Source: Chitinophaga deserti | GTDB lineage: Bacteria; Bacteroidota; Bacteroidia; Chitinophagales; Chitinophagaceae | NCBI RefSeq assembly: GCF_003149455.1 | Contig: NZ_QFFK01000008.1 | Coordinates: 62,001 to 126,000, forward strand | Length of the DNA stretch: 64,000 nucleotides | Direction: 5' to 3' | In this document: positions 10,301 to 18,845 of the stretch, piece by piece | How positions within the stretch are numbered: position 1 is the first letter of the stretch | Layout of the letters: each line of letters starts with the position of its first letter | Position numbers and translations under genes: made by a program | The notes under the pieces: generated by a model | The model's input: the letters and a program-made list of their open reading frames with translations, nothing else | What the model was told of the DNA's origin: nothing | Database searches by the model: none

Positions 10301-10567
10301 AATACTTATGTGGATAACAACCTGCAAAGCTCTACCTGGTGGATGCATGATGGCTCGTTCCTGCGCCTAAAGACCGCGGAGCTGGGTTACAACTTCCAGC
10401 GTAACATCCTGCGCCGTGTTGGCCTTGCCAGCGGCCGTATTTATCTCAATGGCATGAACCTGTTCCAGTGGAGCAAATTCAAGCTGTGGGACCCTGAGAT
10501 GGGTGGCAATGGCCTGGGATATCCCGTTCAGCGTGTGATCAATGCCGGTGTACTGATTGGTTTCTGA
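7346..10567 (+). CDS. SusC/RagA-family TonB-dependent outer-membrane transporter
   Basis: Imports a glycan across the outer membrane with the SusD protein encoded just behind it. The start is the ATG of MKKMFIRYPALL at 7346; upstream in-frame ATG/TTG codons give Pro-rich non-signal sequence. A signal peptide ends around SVNAFAQ, followed by a carboxypeptidase-regulatory-like domain (IQGNVTDEKGNAIPGVTV), then VVVVGFGTQKK leading into the plug, with SILKDATASSIYGARGANG as the SusC signature, and a long barrel ending GVLIGF. No STN domain is present, so it is not built for sigma/anti-sigma signalling; regulation must come from elsewhere. About 1,073 residues, typical. SusD starts 18 bases downstream. 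Confidence 0.95.
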   Translation: MKKMFIRYPALLTPAARRWCACMLWLLFSVNAFAQQVKTIQGNVTDEKGNAIPGVTVMIKGTRTGTGADDKGHYIIQVPAGKDTLSFTFIGYNSRDVVIGNRTLINVQLEPASSTLSDVVVVGFGTQKKTSVVSSITSINPKELKGPTSNLTSMLAGRLAGIISFQRSGEPGADNAQFFIRGVGTFGTGKVDPLIMIDGIESDNTALARLQSDDIAGFSILKDATASSIYGARGANGVVLVTTKQGQAGKTKFNVRAENSTSSNTQNFKMADNITYMRLANEASLTRNPLGAAPYTQNKIDHTAAGDDPLLYPNNDWVSQLLKDYTNNQRFNMNVSGGGDKLQYYLAMTYNIDNGVLKAAPLNDFNSNIKLKNYSVLSNVTMNLTKSTKALVSLKGQFDDYNGPVGGGAKIVSSVLTANPVAFPALYPQSYLPYAQHPLFGNSLMPGTTRDLYVNPYAEAVRGYQQSNTSTLTAQLQLTEDFGWLLPGLNARAMGYTTRYSYFDVARMYNPFYYQVYTEDGKTPAGIFHLNNNIPGVGQIGNEAPTEYLDYRPGTRKQNSVSYAEAQASYGNTFGKHNVTGMLIGRLFAFLDGNAGSLQLSLPKRNLGVSGRFTYGYDNRYLAEFNFGYNGSERFAASKRFGFFPSAGLGWVLSNEKFFEPLQDVVTNLKFRATYGLVGNDQIGRDEDRFFFLSQVNLNDASRGAIFGERFGYGRPGVSTSRYANNNVTWELSRQLNYGMDLTLFNALTVTLDGYLNKRSNILMTRADIPSTVGLQVTPSANTGEAESKGVDLALDYKKNYSEHFWITARGTFTYATSKLLVNEEPEFDADKQYLSRVGWSLRQGYGLIAERLFYDQKDVDNSPRQFGDYMAGDIKYRDVSGDGQITTDDFVPIGLPTTPEILFGFGFTVGYKNFDLSAFFQGSARSSFYVNPTAVAPFINGPVNPLNTNERLRSGYQSGLLKVIADDHWSEDNQNAYAFWPRLSNTYVDNNLQSSTWWMHDGSFLRLKTAELGYNFQRNILRRVGLASGRIYLNGMNLFQWSKFKLWDPEMGGNGLGYPVQRVINAGVLIGF

Positions 10568-10585
10568 TGATAATAAAACTTACTA

Positions 10586-12508
10586 ATGATGAATCTGACA
10601 TATAAAAAACTCGTCCGTAACATGGCCCTGCTGGCAGGCATGGCAGTGGCAGGACAGGGATGCAAACAGGGCTTCCTGGATGTAACGCCCGATAATATCG
10701 CTACGGTGGAGCTGGCGTTCAATTCCCAGAACGAAGCGGAGAAGTATCTGTTTACCTGCTATTCTTATCTTCCGGAGGATGGTGAAGTACAATCTAACCC
10801 CGCCTTTATGGGAGCGGATGAGCTGTGGATGGAATTTCCTACCGTGCGCATCAGCAGTTACGTCTGGAACATTGGCCGTGGTAACCAGAACAAGGCGAAC
10901 CCCTATGTTGATTTATGGGGTACCACTACTTCACTGTACCGTGCCATTCGGGATTGTAATGTATTCCTCGAGAACATACAAAACTTTTCCCGTGTACCCG
11001 ATCTCGGTATCGATCTGCGCAACCGCTGGATAGGGGAGGCGCAGTTCCTGAAGGCCTACTATCACTACCTGCTGCTGCGGCAATACGGGCCCATCGTGAT
11101 CGTGGATAAGAACCTGCCCATTGATGCACCTATCTCAGAAATGCGGGTGGCACGCCGGCCGGTAGATGAAGCGGTGAACTACATCTCCAACCTGCTGGAT
11201 ACTGCCGTGACGCGCCTGCCGGAACGTATTACAAACAATGCCACCGAGATGGGCCGTATCAATAAGCCCATCGCTCTGGCTGTTAAAGCAAAGTTACTGG
11301 TAATGGCGGCCAGTCCGCTGTTTAACGGTAACCCTGATTACAGTCATTTTAAGAACAGGGACGGACTGGCCTTGTTCAATCCTGCTTTCGACGCTACGAA
11401 ATGGAAAAAGGCGGCCGAAGCATGTAAAGCAGCTATTACGGCAGCAGAGGGGATTGGTACAAAGCTTTATAAATGGCCGGTTTCCGCGGAGTTCGATATT
11501 ACCGATACCACCCGAATACAGATGGGACTGAGAGGTGCCGTATCCGAACCTTTGAACGGTGAGGTAATATGGCCGCTGACGAATTCCACCACGTTCAACC
11601 TGCAGGCATTCTCCATGGCACATACCGATCCTGCCCAGTCTACCAACACAGGCTCTATCGCCGTAATGGCGCCTACCCTGAAAATGGTGGGGATGTTCTA
11701 TTCGAAGAACGGTGTGCCACTGAACGAAGACAAAACACTGAGCTTTACCAACCCCGGTGAACTGCGGACGGCAGTAACTGCGGAGAAGTACAATCTCATT
11801 GAAGGATACCGCACTGCCCGTATCAACTTTGACCGGGAACCGCGCTTTTACAGCTCGCTGGGCTTTGATGGCGGTGTATGGTACATGTCTAACAGTCCCA
11901 GTAATTCCGATAACAATACCTGGACGGTGCAAACCAAGAAAGGTCAATACGGTAGCGGCCTGCAGATCCCTGTTACGGGCTATTATCCCAAGAAGCTGGT
12001 GAACAGGAAGTTCATCTGGCAGGCGAGTAATGCCATTTTCGTGGAGAATTATGCATGGCCTTCCATCCGCCTCGCCGATCTGTACCTGTTGTATGCGGAA
12101 GCACTGAACGAGGAACAGGGCCCGGTGGCGGAAGTGCATACTTATATCGATAAGGTACGGGAACGGGCAGGACTGAAATCCGTAACGGAATCCTGGACCA
12201 ATTTCTCCGCCAATCCTGCCAAGCCATCTACCAAAGAAGGGATGCGCGAGATCATCCGGCAGGAGCGTACCATAGAGCTGGCATTTGAAGGACACCGTTT
12301 CTGGGACATCCGCCGGTGGAAGGAAGCAGGTATGCAGCTGAACGGCAATATTCAGGGTTGGGATACCAATCAGTCTGATATCAACCTCTACTATAAAACC
12401 GTGACATTCTTCTCGCAGCGGTTCGTTGTGCCGCGCGATTACTTCTGGCCCATTTCGGAAGCCGATATGCGCGTTAATCAGCAGCTGGTACAAAACCCGG
12501 GCTGGTAA
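10586..12508 (+). CDS. SusD/RagB-family glycan-binding lipoprotein (large form)
   Basis: Surface glycan-binding partner of the preceding SusC. A lipoprotein signal ends at Cys26 (AGQGC). At 640 residues it is longer than the usual 480-550, as in the SusD proteins that pair with DUF4959-type lipoproteins. Family marks are FLKAYYHYLLLRQYGPIVI in the TPR region and RLADLYLLYAEALNEEQGP plus IIRQERTIELAFEGHRFWD near the C-terminus. Two start codons are adjacent (ATGATG at 10586); either gives the same mature protein. It lies 18 bases behind SusC and 18 bases ahead of the next lipoprotein, all in one operon. Confidence 0.95.
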   Translation: MMNLTYKKLVRNMALLAGMAVAGQGCKQGFLDVTPDNIATVELAFNSQNEAEKYLFTCYSYLPEDGEVQSNPAFMGADELWMEFPTVRISSYVWNIGRGNQNKANPYVDLWGTTTSLYRAIRDCNVFLENIQNFSRVPDLGIDLRNRWIGEAQFLKAYYHYLLLRQYGPIVIVDKNLPIDAPISEMRVARRPVDEAVNYISNLLDTAVTRLPERITNNATEMGRINKPIALAVKAKLLVMAASPLFNGNPDYSHFKNRDGLALFNPAFDATKWKKAAEACKAAITAAEGIGTKLYKWPVSAEFDITDTTRIQMGLRGAVSEPLNGEVIWPLTNSTTFNLQAFSMAHTDPAQSTNTGSIAVMAPTLKMVGMFYSKNGVPLNEDKTLSFTNPGELRTAVTAEKYNLIEGYRTARINFDREPRFYSSLGFDGGVWYMSNSPSNSDNNTWTVQTKKGQYGSGLQIPVTGYYPKKLVNRKFIWQASNAIFVENYAWPSIRLADLYLLYAEALNEEQGPVAEVHTYIDKVRERAGLKSVTESWTNFSANPAKPSTKEGMREIIRQERTIELAFEGHRFWDIRRWKEAGMQLNGNIQGWDTNQSDINLYYKTVTFFSQRFVVPRDYFWPISEADMRVNQQLVQNPGW

Positions 12509-12526
12509 TTCCTCACAACAAAACTC

Positions 12527-13717
12527 ATGAACATGACACTCAGAAAAATTGCAATGATAATGCTGTGCTGTGCGGCTGCCGCCGGGTGTAAGGAAGAGAT
12601 CCTGCACGAGCCTGTTGAAAAGGGACAGGGCGCACCGGGGGAAGTGACCAACGTACAGGTAGTAAACGCCAATGGTAAAGTGGAAGTAAGCTACACGCTC
12701 CCCAAATACCAGGGCCTCGCCTATGTAAAAGCCGTATATGAAGTAGGGCCCGGCATCCGCAGGGAAGTAAAGGCTTCCTATTATACCAACCGAATGGTGC
12801 TCGACGGCTTCGGCGATACGCTGGAACATAAAGTGGAACTCTATGCCTACAACAAAGGAGAAGAAGCCTCAAAGCCCGTAACCGTTACGGTTAAGCCACT
12901 GGTGGCACCCATTGTGCTTACTTACCGCAACATGCGGGTAGTAGCAACATTCGGCGGTATCAACATCCAGGCTACCAACAATTTCCGTTTCCCGCTGGTG
13001 ATTATGCCCATGATGGACACTACCGGCAGCGGTGCGTTTTCTCCGCTGGATAATATCTATACGGAAGATTCACTTATCAATAAAAACATCCGCGGGCTGG
13101 ATACGGTGCCTACTAAATTCGCCTTCACGATCCGCGACCGTTTCCTCAATTACACCGATACCCTGTATGCCACCCTGAAGCCCATTTTTGAACAGATGCT
13201 GGACAGGATCAGTTTCACATCCGTGAAGCTCCCAACAGATGCGGTATTTGTATACAGCACCAACCAGGAAATGATGTGGGATGGCCGCGCCGCCAGTGGA
13301 TGGCCTTCTGCTTTCACGGATGAATCTGCGGGAGGACCGGTTTCTTTTACCATGAACCTCGGTAAACAGACCATCCTGAGCCGTATCAAGTTTTTCCCTT
13401 ACCAGGAGATAGGTGCGCAGTATTACATCAGGGGTAATGTGCGGTTTTTCGAGATTTACGGATCCAATGCACCGGCATCCGATGGCAGCTGGGGAAGCTG
13501 GACCAAACTGATAAACGGAGAAGTGATCAAACCATCCGGACAGCCATATGGTACCGAAACCTCTTCCGACCAGCAGTATGCAGTAGCAGGCTGGGAATTC
13601 GATTTCCCTCCGGGGCTGCCGCCGTATAAGTATCTCCGCTTCAAAATGCTGAAAACATGGCAGGGGCATTATGGGTTTTCCATTTCCCAGATCAAGCTGT
13701 GGGGCGCATCTCTGTAA
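12527..13717 (+). CDS. DUF4959/DUF5126/DUF5000-type PUL surface lipoprotein
   Basis: Accessory lipoprotein of SusC/D loci, thought to help bind glycan at the cell surface; its exact role is not established. The signal ends at Cys21 (AAAAGC). From order and pattern I recognise an N-terminal fibronectin-like domain (GEVTNVQVVNANGKVEVSYTLP, given here as its core motif), a middle beta domain (about 130-250), and a C-terminal discoidin-like domain (about 260-395) with MMWDGRAASGW and the ending RFKMLKTWQGHYGFSISQIKLWG. The last domain resembles F5/8 carbohydrate-binding folds, which fits glycan capture. Domain naming is from memory of these families, not from a search. It lies between SusD and a DUF4998-type lipoprotein. 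Confidence 0.8.
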   Translation: MNMTLRKIAMIMLCCAAAAGCKEEILHEPVEKGQGAPGEVTNVQVVNANGKVEVSYTLPKYQGLAYVKAVYEVGPGIRREVKASYYTNRMVLDGFGDTLEHKVELYAYNKGEEASKPVTVTVKPLVAPIVLTYRNMRVVATFGGINIQATNNFRFPLVIMPMMDTTGSGAFSPLDNIYTEDSLINKNIRGLDTVPTKFAFTIRDRFLNYTDTLYATLKPIFEQMLDRISFTSVKLPTDAVFVYSTNQEMMWDGRAASGWPSAFTDESAGGPVSFTMNLGKQTILSRIKFFPYQEIGAQYYIRGNVRFFEIYGSNAPASDGSWGSWTKLINGEVIKPSGQPYGTETSSDQQYAVAGWEFDFPPGLPPYKYLRFKMLKTWQGHYGFSISQIKLWGASL

Positions 13718-13735
13718 ACTCAAATCAAACTGTAC

Positions 13736-14779
13736 ATGAAAAGTAATTGCCTGAAATATATCCTGATTGGAGCAGCGGCACTGGCCGGCTGTACCAAGTC
13801 AGACGACTATAAGAAGTTCCAGACCAAAGGGGAACTGATTTACCCCGGCATCGTGGATTCCGTGAAAGTATTTGCGGGGAAGAACAGGGTGATGGTGAGA
13901 GGGCTGATCACTTCCGACCCAAACATTACCCGCTGCCGCATATTCTGGAACAACCGCCAGGATTCGATAGAGATTCCCATATCCCGGACGGGTGGGGTAG
14001 ATACGGTGAAAGCCATAATCAACGACCTGAAGGAAGGTGCTGTGAGCCTTGAACTGAGAACTTACGACGGGAGCAACAACCGGTCTATCCCCATCTTTGT
14101 GGTGGGTAATAACTACGGCACGCAATACGAACAGGGGGTGAATAACCGGAGTGTTATTTCTTCTGCCGTATCTGCAAGTGGATTTACTCTTAACTGGCTG
14201 GCTGCGGCGGTAACCAGTCCGTTCACCAATGTGTCGTATCAAACGAATGCCGGAACCACCATCAGTAAGAAAGTACTGTCGGCTGAACTGACCAGTGTAT
14301 TACCAGATTACAAATACGGCACGGCGGTATTGATCCGCTCTGCCTACCTGCCGGAAGCAACTGCTTTCGATACTTTCTATGCGGCTAAGCCGGATACGGT
14401 TAGGAAGTTCAATGCACTGGCAGGTGTGTTTGTCAGCGGCGGACTGCGTACCAATTATACCGGGGCAGCTGCGAACAATGTAGTGGCGGGTACTACGGTA
14501 TTATCCGGTGATAAGACTGCTGTAGAGCTGAATGCCCGGCAGATAGAAGTAGATTATGCCAACCTGGGCGGCAGTGGTTGGAAGTATGTTTTCAATTATG
14601 AAAACAGTGTGCTGACGGTAGGGCCCAATGCAACCTTAGCCGGAGGCATCAAGGCGGGATCGTTTAAGATACTGCAATTGCAATTCGATAATTCAGCCGG
14701 AAAGATCACTGTCAAAACAGAGTATACCAATACCGCCGGCGATGCCCGTGTGGTAGAAGAAACCCTCCAGTTAAAATAG
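13736..14779 (+). CDS. DUF4998-type PUL surface lipoprotein
   Basis: Second accessory lipoprotein of this SusC/D locus. The signal ends at Cys19 (ALAGC) and the mature N-terminus reads CTKSDDY; the Ser-Asp-Asp after the lipidated Cys resembles the Bacteroidetes surface-export signal, so the protein probably faces outward. The first 200 residues look like the DUF4998 domain (IYPGIVDSVKVFAGKNRV, then NRQDSIEIP), a fibronectin-like beta fold; the last 120 residues are a beta-rich domain I cannot name. It ends the operon: a terminator follows 33 bases later. No enzyme motif is seen, so a binding or structural role is more likely than catalysis. Confidence 0.75.
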   Translation: MKSNCLKYILIGAAALAGCTKSDDYKKFQTKGELIYPGIVDSVKVFAGKNRVMVRGLITSDPNITRCRIFWNNRQDSIEIPISRTGGVDTVKAIINDLKEGAVSLELRTYDGSNNRSIPIFVVGNNYGTQYEQGVNNRSVISSAVSASGFTLNWLAAAVTSPFTNVSYQTNAGTTISKKVLSAELTSVLPDYKYGTAVLIRSAYLPEATAFDTFYAAKPDTVRKFNALAGVFVSGGLRTNYTGAAANNVVAGTTVLSGDKTAVELNARQIEVDYANLGGSGWKYVFNYENSVLTVGPNATLAGGIKAGSFKILQLQFDNSAGKITVKTEYTNTAGDARVVEETLQLK

Positions 14780-14811
14780 TTATGCTATCCCTGAATGTGT
14801 AATGATGAATC

Positions 14812-14844
14812 GGGCTGCCTCTCTTACGGGGCGGCCCATTTTTT
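14812..14844 (+). terminator. Rho-independent terminator of the second SusC/D operon
   Basis: Stem GGGCTGCC (14812-14819) pairs with GGCGGCCC (14830-14837), including one G-U pair, and is followed by ATTTTTT. It lies 33 bases after the DUF4998 gene. Confidence 0.85.
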
Positions 14845-14950
14845 ATTGCATTCCCGAAGGAACCGTATAGTTACCTGCTTATAAGCCTGAAATACGCTAC
14901 CTGTTTACTTCTGATGCGGGGTTTATTACTTTCGGGGTTTCATAAATGCA

Positions 14951-14997
14951 TTTACCGGGCACTCCGTTGATTGTGTTTCAAAGGAATGCCCGGTAAA
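14951..14997. repeat. Long inverted repeat between converging operons
   Basis: TTTACCGGGCACTCC (14951-14965) and GGAATGCCCGGTAAA (14983-14997) form a 15-bp stem with one mismatch and a 17-base loop. It stands 31 bases beyond the 3' end of the minus-strand SDR operon, a fitting place for its terminator, although no clear T run follows on that strand. Confidence 0.5.
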
Positions 14998-15028
14998 GGT
15001 TATATGCGGTTATGTTTTATAAAGGAAA

Positions 15029-15769
15029 TTACCCTTCTTCCTGTAACAGTGCAGAACGCCCTCCGTCGATGAGGTAAGTGGTGCCCGATGCGAATGCGGC
15101 ATGTTCACTGCTCATAAACACACACCATGCGCCTATTTCTGCAGGGGTACCCAGTTTCTTTACCGGGTGCATGGCAATGGTACGGTTTCTTTCTGCCAGT
15201 GGGTCGGGGAAGGAGTTAAACCATTGCTGGTTACCCGGCGTATCGATAAAGCCGGGCGCAAGACCGATGGTCCGGATGGAAGGGCTCCATTCTATGGCAA
15301 GACTGCGTACGAGGCCCGTAAGCGCCGTTTTGGCAATATTGTAAGGGAAGCATCCGGGAATGGTAGCGAAGGCGTGGTTGGAGCTGATAATGATGATTAC
15401 GCCGCTTCCGGAAGCTTCGAGAAAGGGCTTGCATTGTAAGGCCAGGTGCCAGTGGGATGTCAGGTTTAGTTGAAAGTTTCGGTCCCATTCGGCAGGCGTA
15501 CAGTCAGCCGCGCCTTTGAACACGTTGGCCCCTGCGCAGGAAACGAGGATATCTATCGTCCCATGCCGGGCGCCTATAGTTTGAATATAGGCTGTAGTAG
15601 CAGCGGCATCCGTGATATCCGTGACAGTGATCCCCACTGCCGGTGTAATGTCGCAGCCTTCCACAATAGCACCTGCCTGCCTTAGGGCCGCTGTAATACC
15701 TGCCCCTATGCCGGATGCGGCACCGGTTACCACAGCCACTTTCCCTGTAAGATCTATCGTAAAAGCCAT
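15029..15769 (-). CDS. SDR-family NAD(P)-dependent sugar (acid) dehydrogenase
   Basis: Cytoplasmic short-chain dehydrogenase. The Rossmann motif TGAASGIG is at residues 15-22, CAGAN at 78-82 replaces the usual NNAG, and the catalytic set is Ser130, Tyr143 and Lys147 (YNIAK). It is a classical 246-residue SDR ending SGTTYLIDGGRSALL. Being last in an operon with an enolase-superfamily dehydratase and an RraA-like aldolase, it may oxidise either the free sugar or the 2-keto-3-deoxy acid, as in the fuconate and rhamnonate diketo pathways; which one is not decided by sequence. The membrane-protein gene upstream ends 3 bases before its start codon, so translation is probably coupled. Confidence 0.85.
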   Translation of the reverse strand: MAFTIDLTGKVAVVTGAASGIGAGITAALRQAGAIVEGCDITPAVGITVTDITDAAATTAYIQTIGARHGTIDILVSCAGANVFKGAADCTPAEWDRNFQLNLTSHWHLALQCKPFLEASGSGVIIIISSNHAFATIPGCFPYNIAKTALTGLVRSLAIEWSPSIRTIGLAPGFIDTPGNQQWFNSFPDPLAERNRTIAMHPVKKLGTPAEIGAWCVFMSSEHAAFASGTTYLIDGGRSALLQEEG

Positions 15770-15772
15770 ACG

Positions 15773-15952
15773 CTACTTGTTTGCTTTGGGTGATAATAAG
15801 GCCATCAGTGCCCCGAATGCGATAAACAACACGCCGCATGCGGTATTGTTACCACTGCCTTCTGTATGCGTTACCCCATAGAGGAGCAGTGCCAGGCCAG
15901 TCAGCAGAAAGAACAGGCCAATGATAAACCGAAGATCGAGAAATCTGTCCAT
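15773..15952 (-). CDS. Small 59-residue two-helix membrane protein beside a sodium symporter
   Basis: Short gene read by eye on the minus strand: ATG at 15952, stop TAG at 15773. The protein begins MDRFLDLRFIIGLFF and ends ALLSPKANK, with two hydrophobic segments (about 9-25 and 38-53) joined by a polar turn (THTEGSGNNTACG). It starts 5 bases after the symporter stop and ends 3 bases before the SDR start, so it is fully inside the operon. Small membrane partners are known for several sodium/solute symporters (for example DUF485 or YhdT types), but I do not recognise this one. A role in symporter folding or stability is inference. Confidence 0.75.
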   Translation of the reverse strand: MDRFLDLRFIIGLFFLLTGLALLLYGVTHTEGSGNNTACGVLFIAFGALMALLSPKANK

Positions 15953-15957
15953 ATGCG

Positions 15958-17610
15958 TTAAAAGAAGATAATGTTGAATACAAGGGTTACTGCCAATACG
16001 ATCAGGCCCAGGTACAACGGGTTTTTATACCAGCGGCGCTCAGGGTCTTTTGTGCGCTCCGTTAAACTGTATACCAGTCCGGCCAGTTCCGCATCCGGGC
16101 GGGGCTTCGTAACGAGGCTCACGAGTGCCGTTACAATAAAGCAGGCAAGAAAGGCGATCCAGGCGATGGTGAATGCCTGGCTGGTGCCGGAATAGAAGGT
16201 GGTGTAATGTGTTATCCACCCGCCTTTGCCTTCTGCAACGGATATCCCATGTACGAATGCGGCGGTAAGTGTGCCAGCCACCAGTCCCCAGAAAGCACCG
16301 TGCCCGGTTGTCCTTTTCCAGAACATCCCGAGGAAGAAGGTGGCGAACAGCGGGGCATTTACAAAACTGAACACCAGCTGCAACAGGTCCATGATACTGT
16401 TATAGCCCCGTGCCACATAAGCCGTGGCTACCGATACCAATATGCCTGCCACAGTAGTGAGGCGGCCAACCATCAGGTAATGCTTTTCAGTAGCGTTGGG
16501 CCGGATGTGGGTCTGGTAGATGTCGAAGGTCCATACGGTGTTGAAAGCCGTCACATTACCTGCCATCCCGCTCATAAACGATGCAATGAGTGCGGTGATG
16601 CCCACCCCGAGGATACCGTTGGGATATAGCTGCTGCAGCAGCACCGGCAGCGTCATGTTATAGTCGGTTTCTCCTGCAGCATTCACCGGAAGCTCAAAGC
16701 CGGTAAACTGTTGCTGCAGTGCCAGCAGCACAATGCCCGGGAGGATCACGATCACCGGCATAAAGATCTTGGGGATGGCGGCAATCACAGGCGTGCGCCG
16801 CGCATCATTGAGGTTTTTACTGATCATGGCGCGCTGCACCACGAGGAAGTCGGTACACCAGTAACCAAATGCCAGCACAAACCCGAGGCCGAACACCATG
16901 CTCACGGCATCTACCCCCATCGGGTTATTGGCTGGGGAAGAGAGGCCTTTCCAAACATGGAGCTTTGCATCATCCACATGCTGTACAATGCCCTGCCAGC
17001 CTCCTGCTTTGCGTAAGGCAATGTATACCAGCGGGGCTATACCCAGTACGATCAGGAAGAACTGCAGCACTTCGTTATATACGGCGCTGGTGAGGCCGCC
17101 CATAAAAATATATAGCAGTACGATGCCTGCGGCGAGCCATATGCTGAGGTCGAAATCCCAGCCCAGCATTACCTGCATGAGCATGGCAAGAGCGTAGAGG
17201 GATACGCCGGAGGAGAAGACCGTCATAGCTGCGAATGTCAGCGCATTAAGGCTCCTCGTTTTCTCGTCGAAGCGGAGCCGCAGATATTCAGGTACACTGC
17301 GGGCTTTGCTGCCGTAATAGAACGGCATCATGAACACACCGAGGAAGATCATGGCAAGCACGGCGCCCAGCCAGTAGAAATGCACGGTATACATGCCATA
17401 TTTAGCGCCATTGGCGGCCATGCCCAATACTTCCTGGGCGCCCAGGTTGGCGGAGATGAAAGCGAGACTGGTAATCCACAACGGTATGCTGCGGTTACTC
17501 ATGAGAAAATCGTTCCCTGTCTTCACCTTTTTCTTCAGCATCAGCCCGATGCCTATTACGAAAAGGAAGTACAGGGCAATAATGGCATAATCAATGGAAT
17601 TCAGCTGCAT
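15958..17610 (-). CDS. Sodium:solute symporter (SSS/SglT family), sugar type
   Basis: Inner-membrane sodium-coupled symporter, most likely for a sugar released by the locus. At 550 residues with about 14 hydrophobic segments it matches SglT-like members. Marks include DYAIIALYFLFVIGIGL at the N-terminus, FISANLGAQEVLGMAANGAKYG in the first helices (the sodium- and substrate-site region), and ALIASFMSGMAGNVTAFNT, the Ser-rich stretch of the core helix 8 that helps hold sodium. It is the fifth gene of the operon, 58 bases after the dehydratase stop, and leads into a small membrane protein. The ligand is unknown; fucose, galactose or a derived sugar fit the context. Confidence 0.9.
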   Translation of the reverse strand: MQLNSIDYAIIALYFLFVIGIGLMLKKKVKTGNDFLMSNRSIPLWITSLAFISANLGAQEVLGMAANGAKYGMYTVHFYWLGAVLAMIFLGVFMMPFYYGSKARSVPEYLRLRFDEKTRSLNALTFAAMTVFSSGVSLYALAMLMQVMLGWDFDLSIWLAAGIVLLYIFMGGLTSAVYNEVLQFFLIVLGIAPLVYIALRKAGGWQGIVQHVDDAKLHVWKGLSSPANNPMGVDAVSMVFGLGFVLAFGYWCTDFLVVQRAMISKNLNDARRTPVIAAIPKIFMPVIVILPGIVLLALQQQFTGFELPVNAAGETDYNMTLPVLLQQLYPNGILGVGITALIASFMSGMAGNVTAFNTVWTFDIYQTHIRPNATEKHYLMVGRLTTVAGILVSVATAYVARGYNSIMDLLQLVFSFVNAPLFATFFLGMFWKRTTGHGAFWGLVAGTLTAAFVHGISVAEGKGGWITHYTTFYSGTSQAFTIAWIAFLACFIVTALVSLVTKPRPDAELAGLVYSLTERTKDPERRWYKNPLYLGLIVLAVTLVFNIIFF

Positions 17611-17668
17611 AGGTTGTCGGAAGATTTAGAAGGCCGCCCCGGCAGGGAGCGGCCTTACGGTCCATTAT

Positions 17669-18835
17669 TTAAACATAGAAACCCGGCCTCGGCTGCAATA
17701 TGCCGGGATGCTTTTCCATTTCACTTTCAACCAGATCTACCCCCAGACCCGGACGGTTACTGAGGTGAAGGTGACCGTTCTTTACCATGCCTGCAATGGG
17801 ATGGTCGATCACGGTATCGCGCCAGGGTACGTCGGTGAACATGAACTCCTGCCGGAAGAAGTTGGGAACGGAAGCACATACATGGGCCGATGCCAGTGTG
17901 GAAAGCGGACCGTTGGGATTATGCGGAGCGAGTAGCACGTTATAGGCTTCCATCATGGTAGCCATGCGTTTCATTTCTGAAGGGCCGCCGCAGCGGGTAA
18001 TATCCGGCATCATAATATCGCAGACGTTCTTTTCCAACAGCGGGCGTATGCCGTGGCGTGTATAGTGGCGCTCGCCCACGCAGATGGATACATTGGAAGG
18101 TATCCTTTCGCGCATGGCGCGGAGGTTGTCTGCATTCTCTGGTCCTGCAGGTTCTTCATACCAGGTAATGTCGAGTGCGGAAAGACGTTGCGCCATCTTC
18201 ACCGCCACGCTGTAATTCAGCATGGCATGTGTTTCGATCATAATGTCGAATTCTTTGCCTACCGCGTCCCGTACGGCTTTACTCACTTCAAATGCCAGAT
18301 CCTGCTGCGCAGGTGTAAGTGTCAGGTTGGAGGAAAGATCTTCGCCGTAGAGGTAATTGGTATGTGCGAAGGGATCGAATTTAAGACCGGTAAAACCGGC
18401 AGCTTTTACTTTCTGTGCCTGCTCCGCATAGTCGGATGCAATGTGCCCGCCACCGGTAAACCAGTAATTGGCGTAAAGCTGTATCTCTTTCCGGAATGCA
18501 CCGCCCAGCAGTTCGTAACAGGGAACGCCCAGTACTTTGGCCTTCAGGTCGAGCAGGGCCATGTCTATACCGCTGATGGCGCACATGCTGGCGCCGTATG
18601 GACCAATCCAGTTAAGGTCGCGGTAGAGCTTGGTCCAGATAAAATCAGTACGCATAGGGTCAAGGCCGATAATCCTTTCACCTACATGTTTGGCGGCATG
18701 GTATACGATGGGGCTCCCGGGCCAGTTGGTGGCTTCTCCCACACCGGTATGGCCGGTGTCGGTATATATCTTCAGTAAAGTCCAGTTGTATTTCACGCCT
18801 TCTACCAGCCACACTTTTACGTCAGTAATTTTCAT
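17669..18835 (-). CDS. Enolase-superfamily sugar-acid dehydratase (mandelate racemase subgroup)
   Basis: Probable aldonate dehydratase making a 2-keto-3-deoxy sugar acid. I start at ATG 18835 (MKITDVKVWL); the open frame extends 18 bases to a TTG, which is a less likely start and would overlap the upstream gene. The N-terminal capping domain (1-115) is followed by the barrel with Lys152 and Asp154 (GLKFDPF), metal-ligand candidates Glu201 (IETHAML), Glu228 (WYEEP) and Glu255 (GERH), Asp278 (MPDITRCGG) and His305 (APHNPNGPL), giving the His-Asp dyad of the mandelate racemase/galactonate dehydratase type. The substrate is not readable; galactonate or fuconate are reasonable. It follows a GH2 gene by 10 bases. 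Confidence 0.85.
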   Translation of the reverse strand: MKITDVKVWLVEGVKYNWTLLKIYTDTGHTGVGEATNWPGSPIVYHAAKHVGERIIGLDPMRTDFIWTKLYRDLNWIGPYGASMCAISGIDMALLDLKAKVLGVPCYELLGGAFRKEIQLYANYWFTGGGHIASDYAEQAQKVKAAGFTGLKFDPFAHTNYLYGEDLSSNLTLTPAQQDLAFEVSKAVRDAVGKEFDIMIETHAMLNYSVAVKMAQRLSALDITWYEEPAGPENADNLRAMRERIPSNVSICVGERHYTRHGIRPLLEKNVCDIMMPDITRCGGPSEMKRMATMMEAYNVLLAPHNPNGPLSTLASAHVCASVPNFFRQEFMFTDVPWRDTVIDHPIAGMVKNGHLHLSNRPGLGVDLVESEMEKHPGILQPRPGFYV

Positions 18836-18845
18836 AAAGGTTGAT

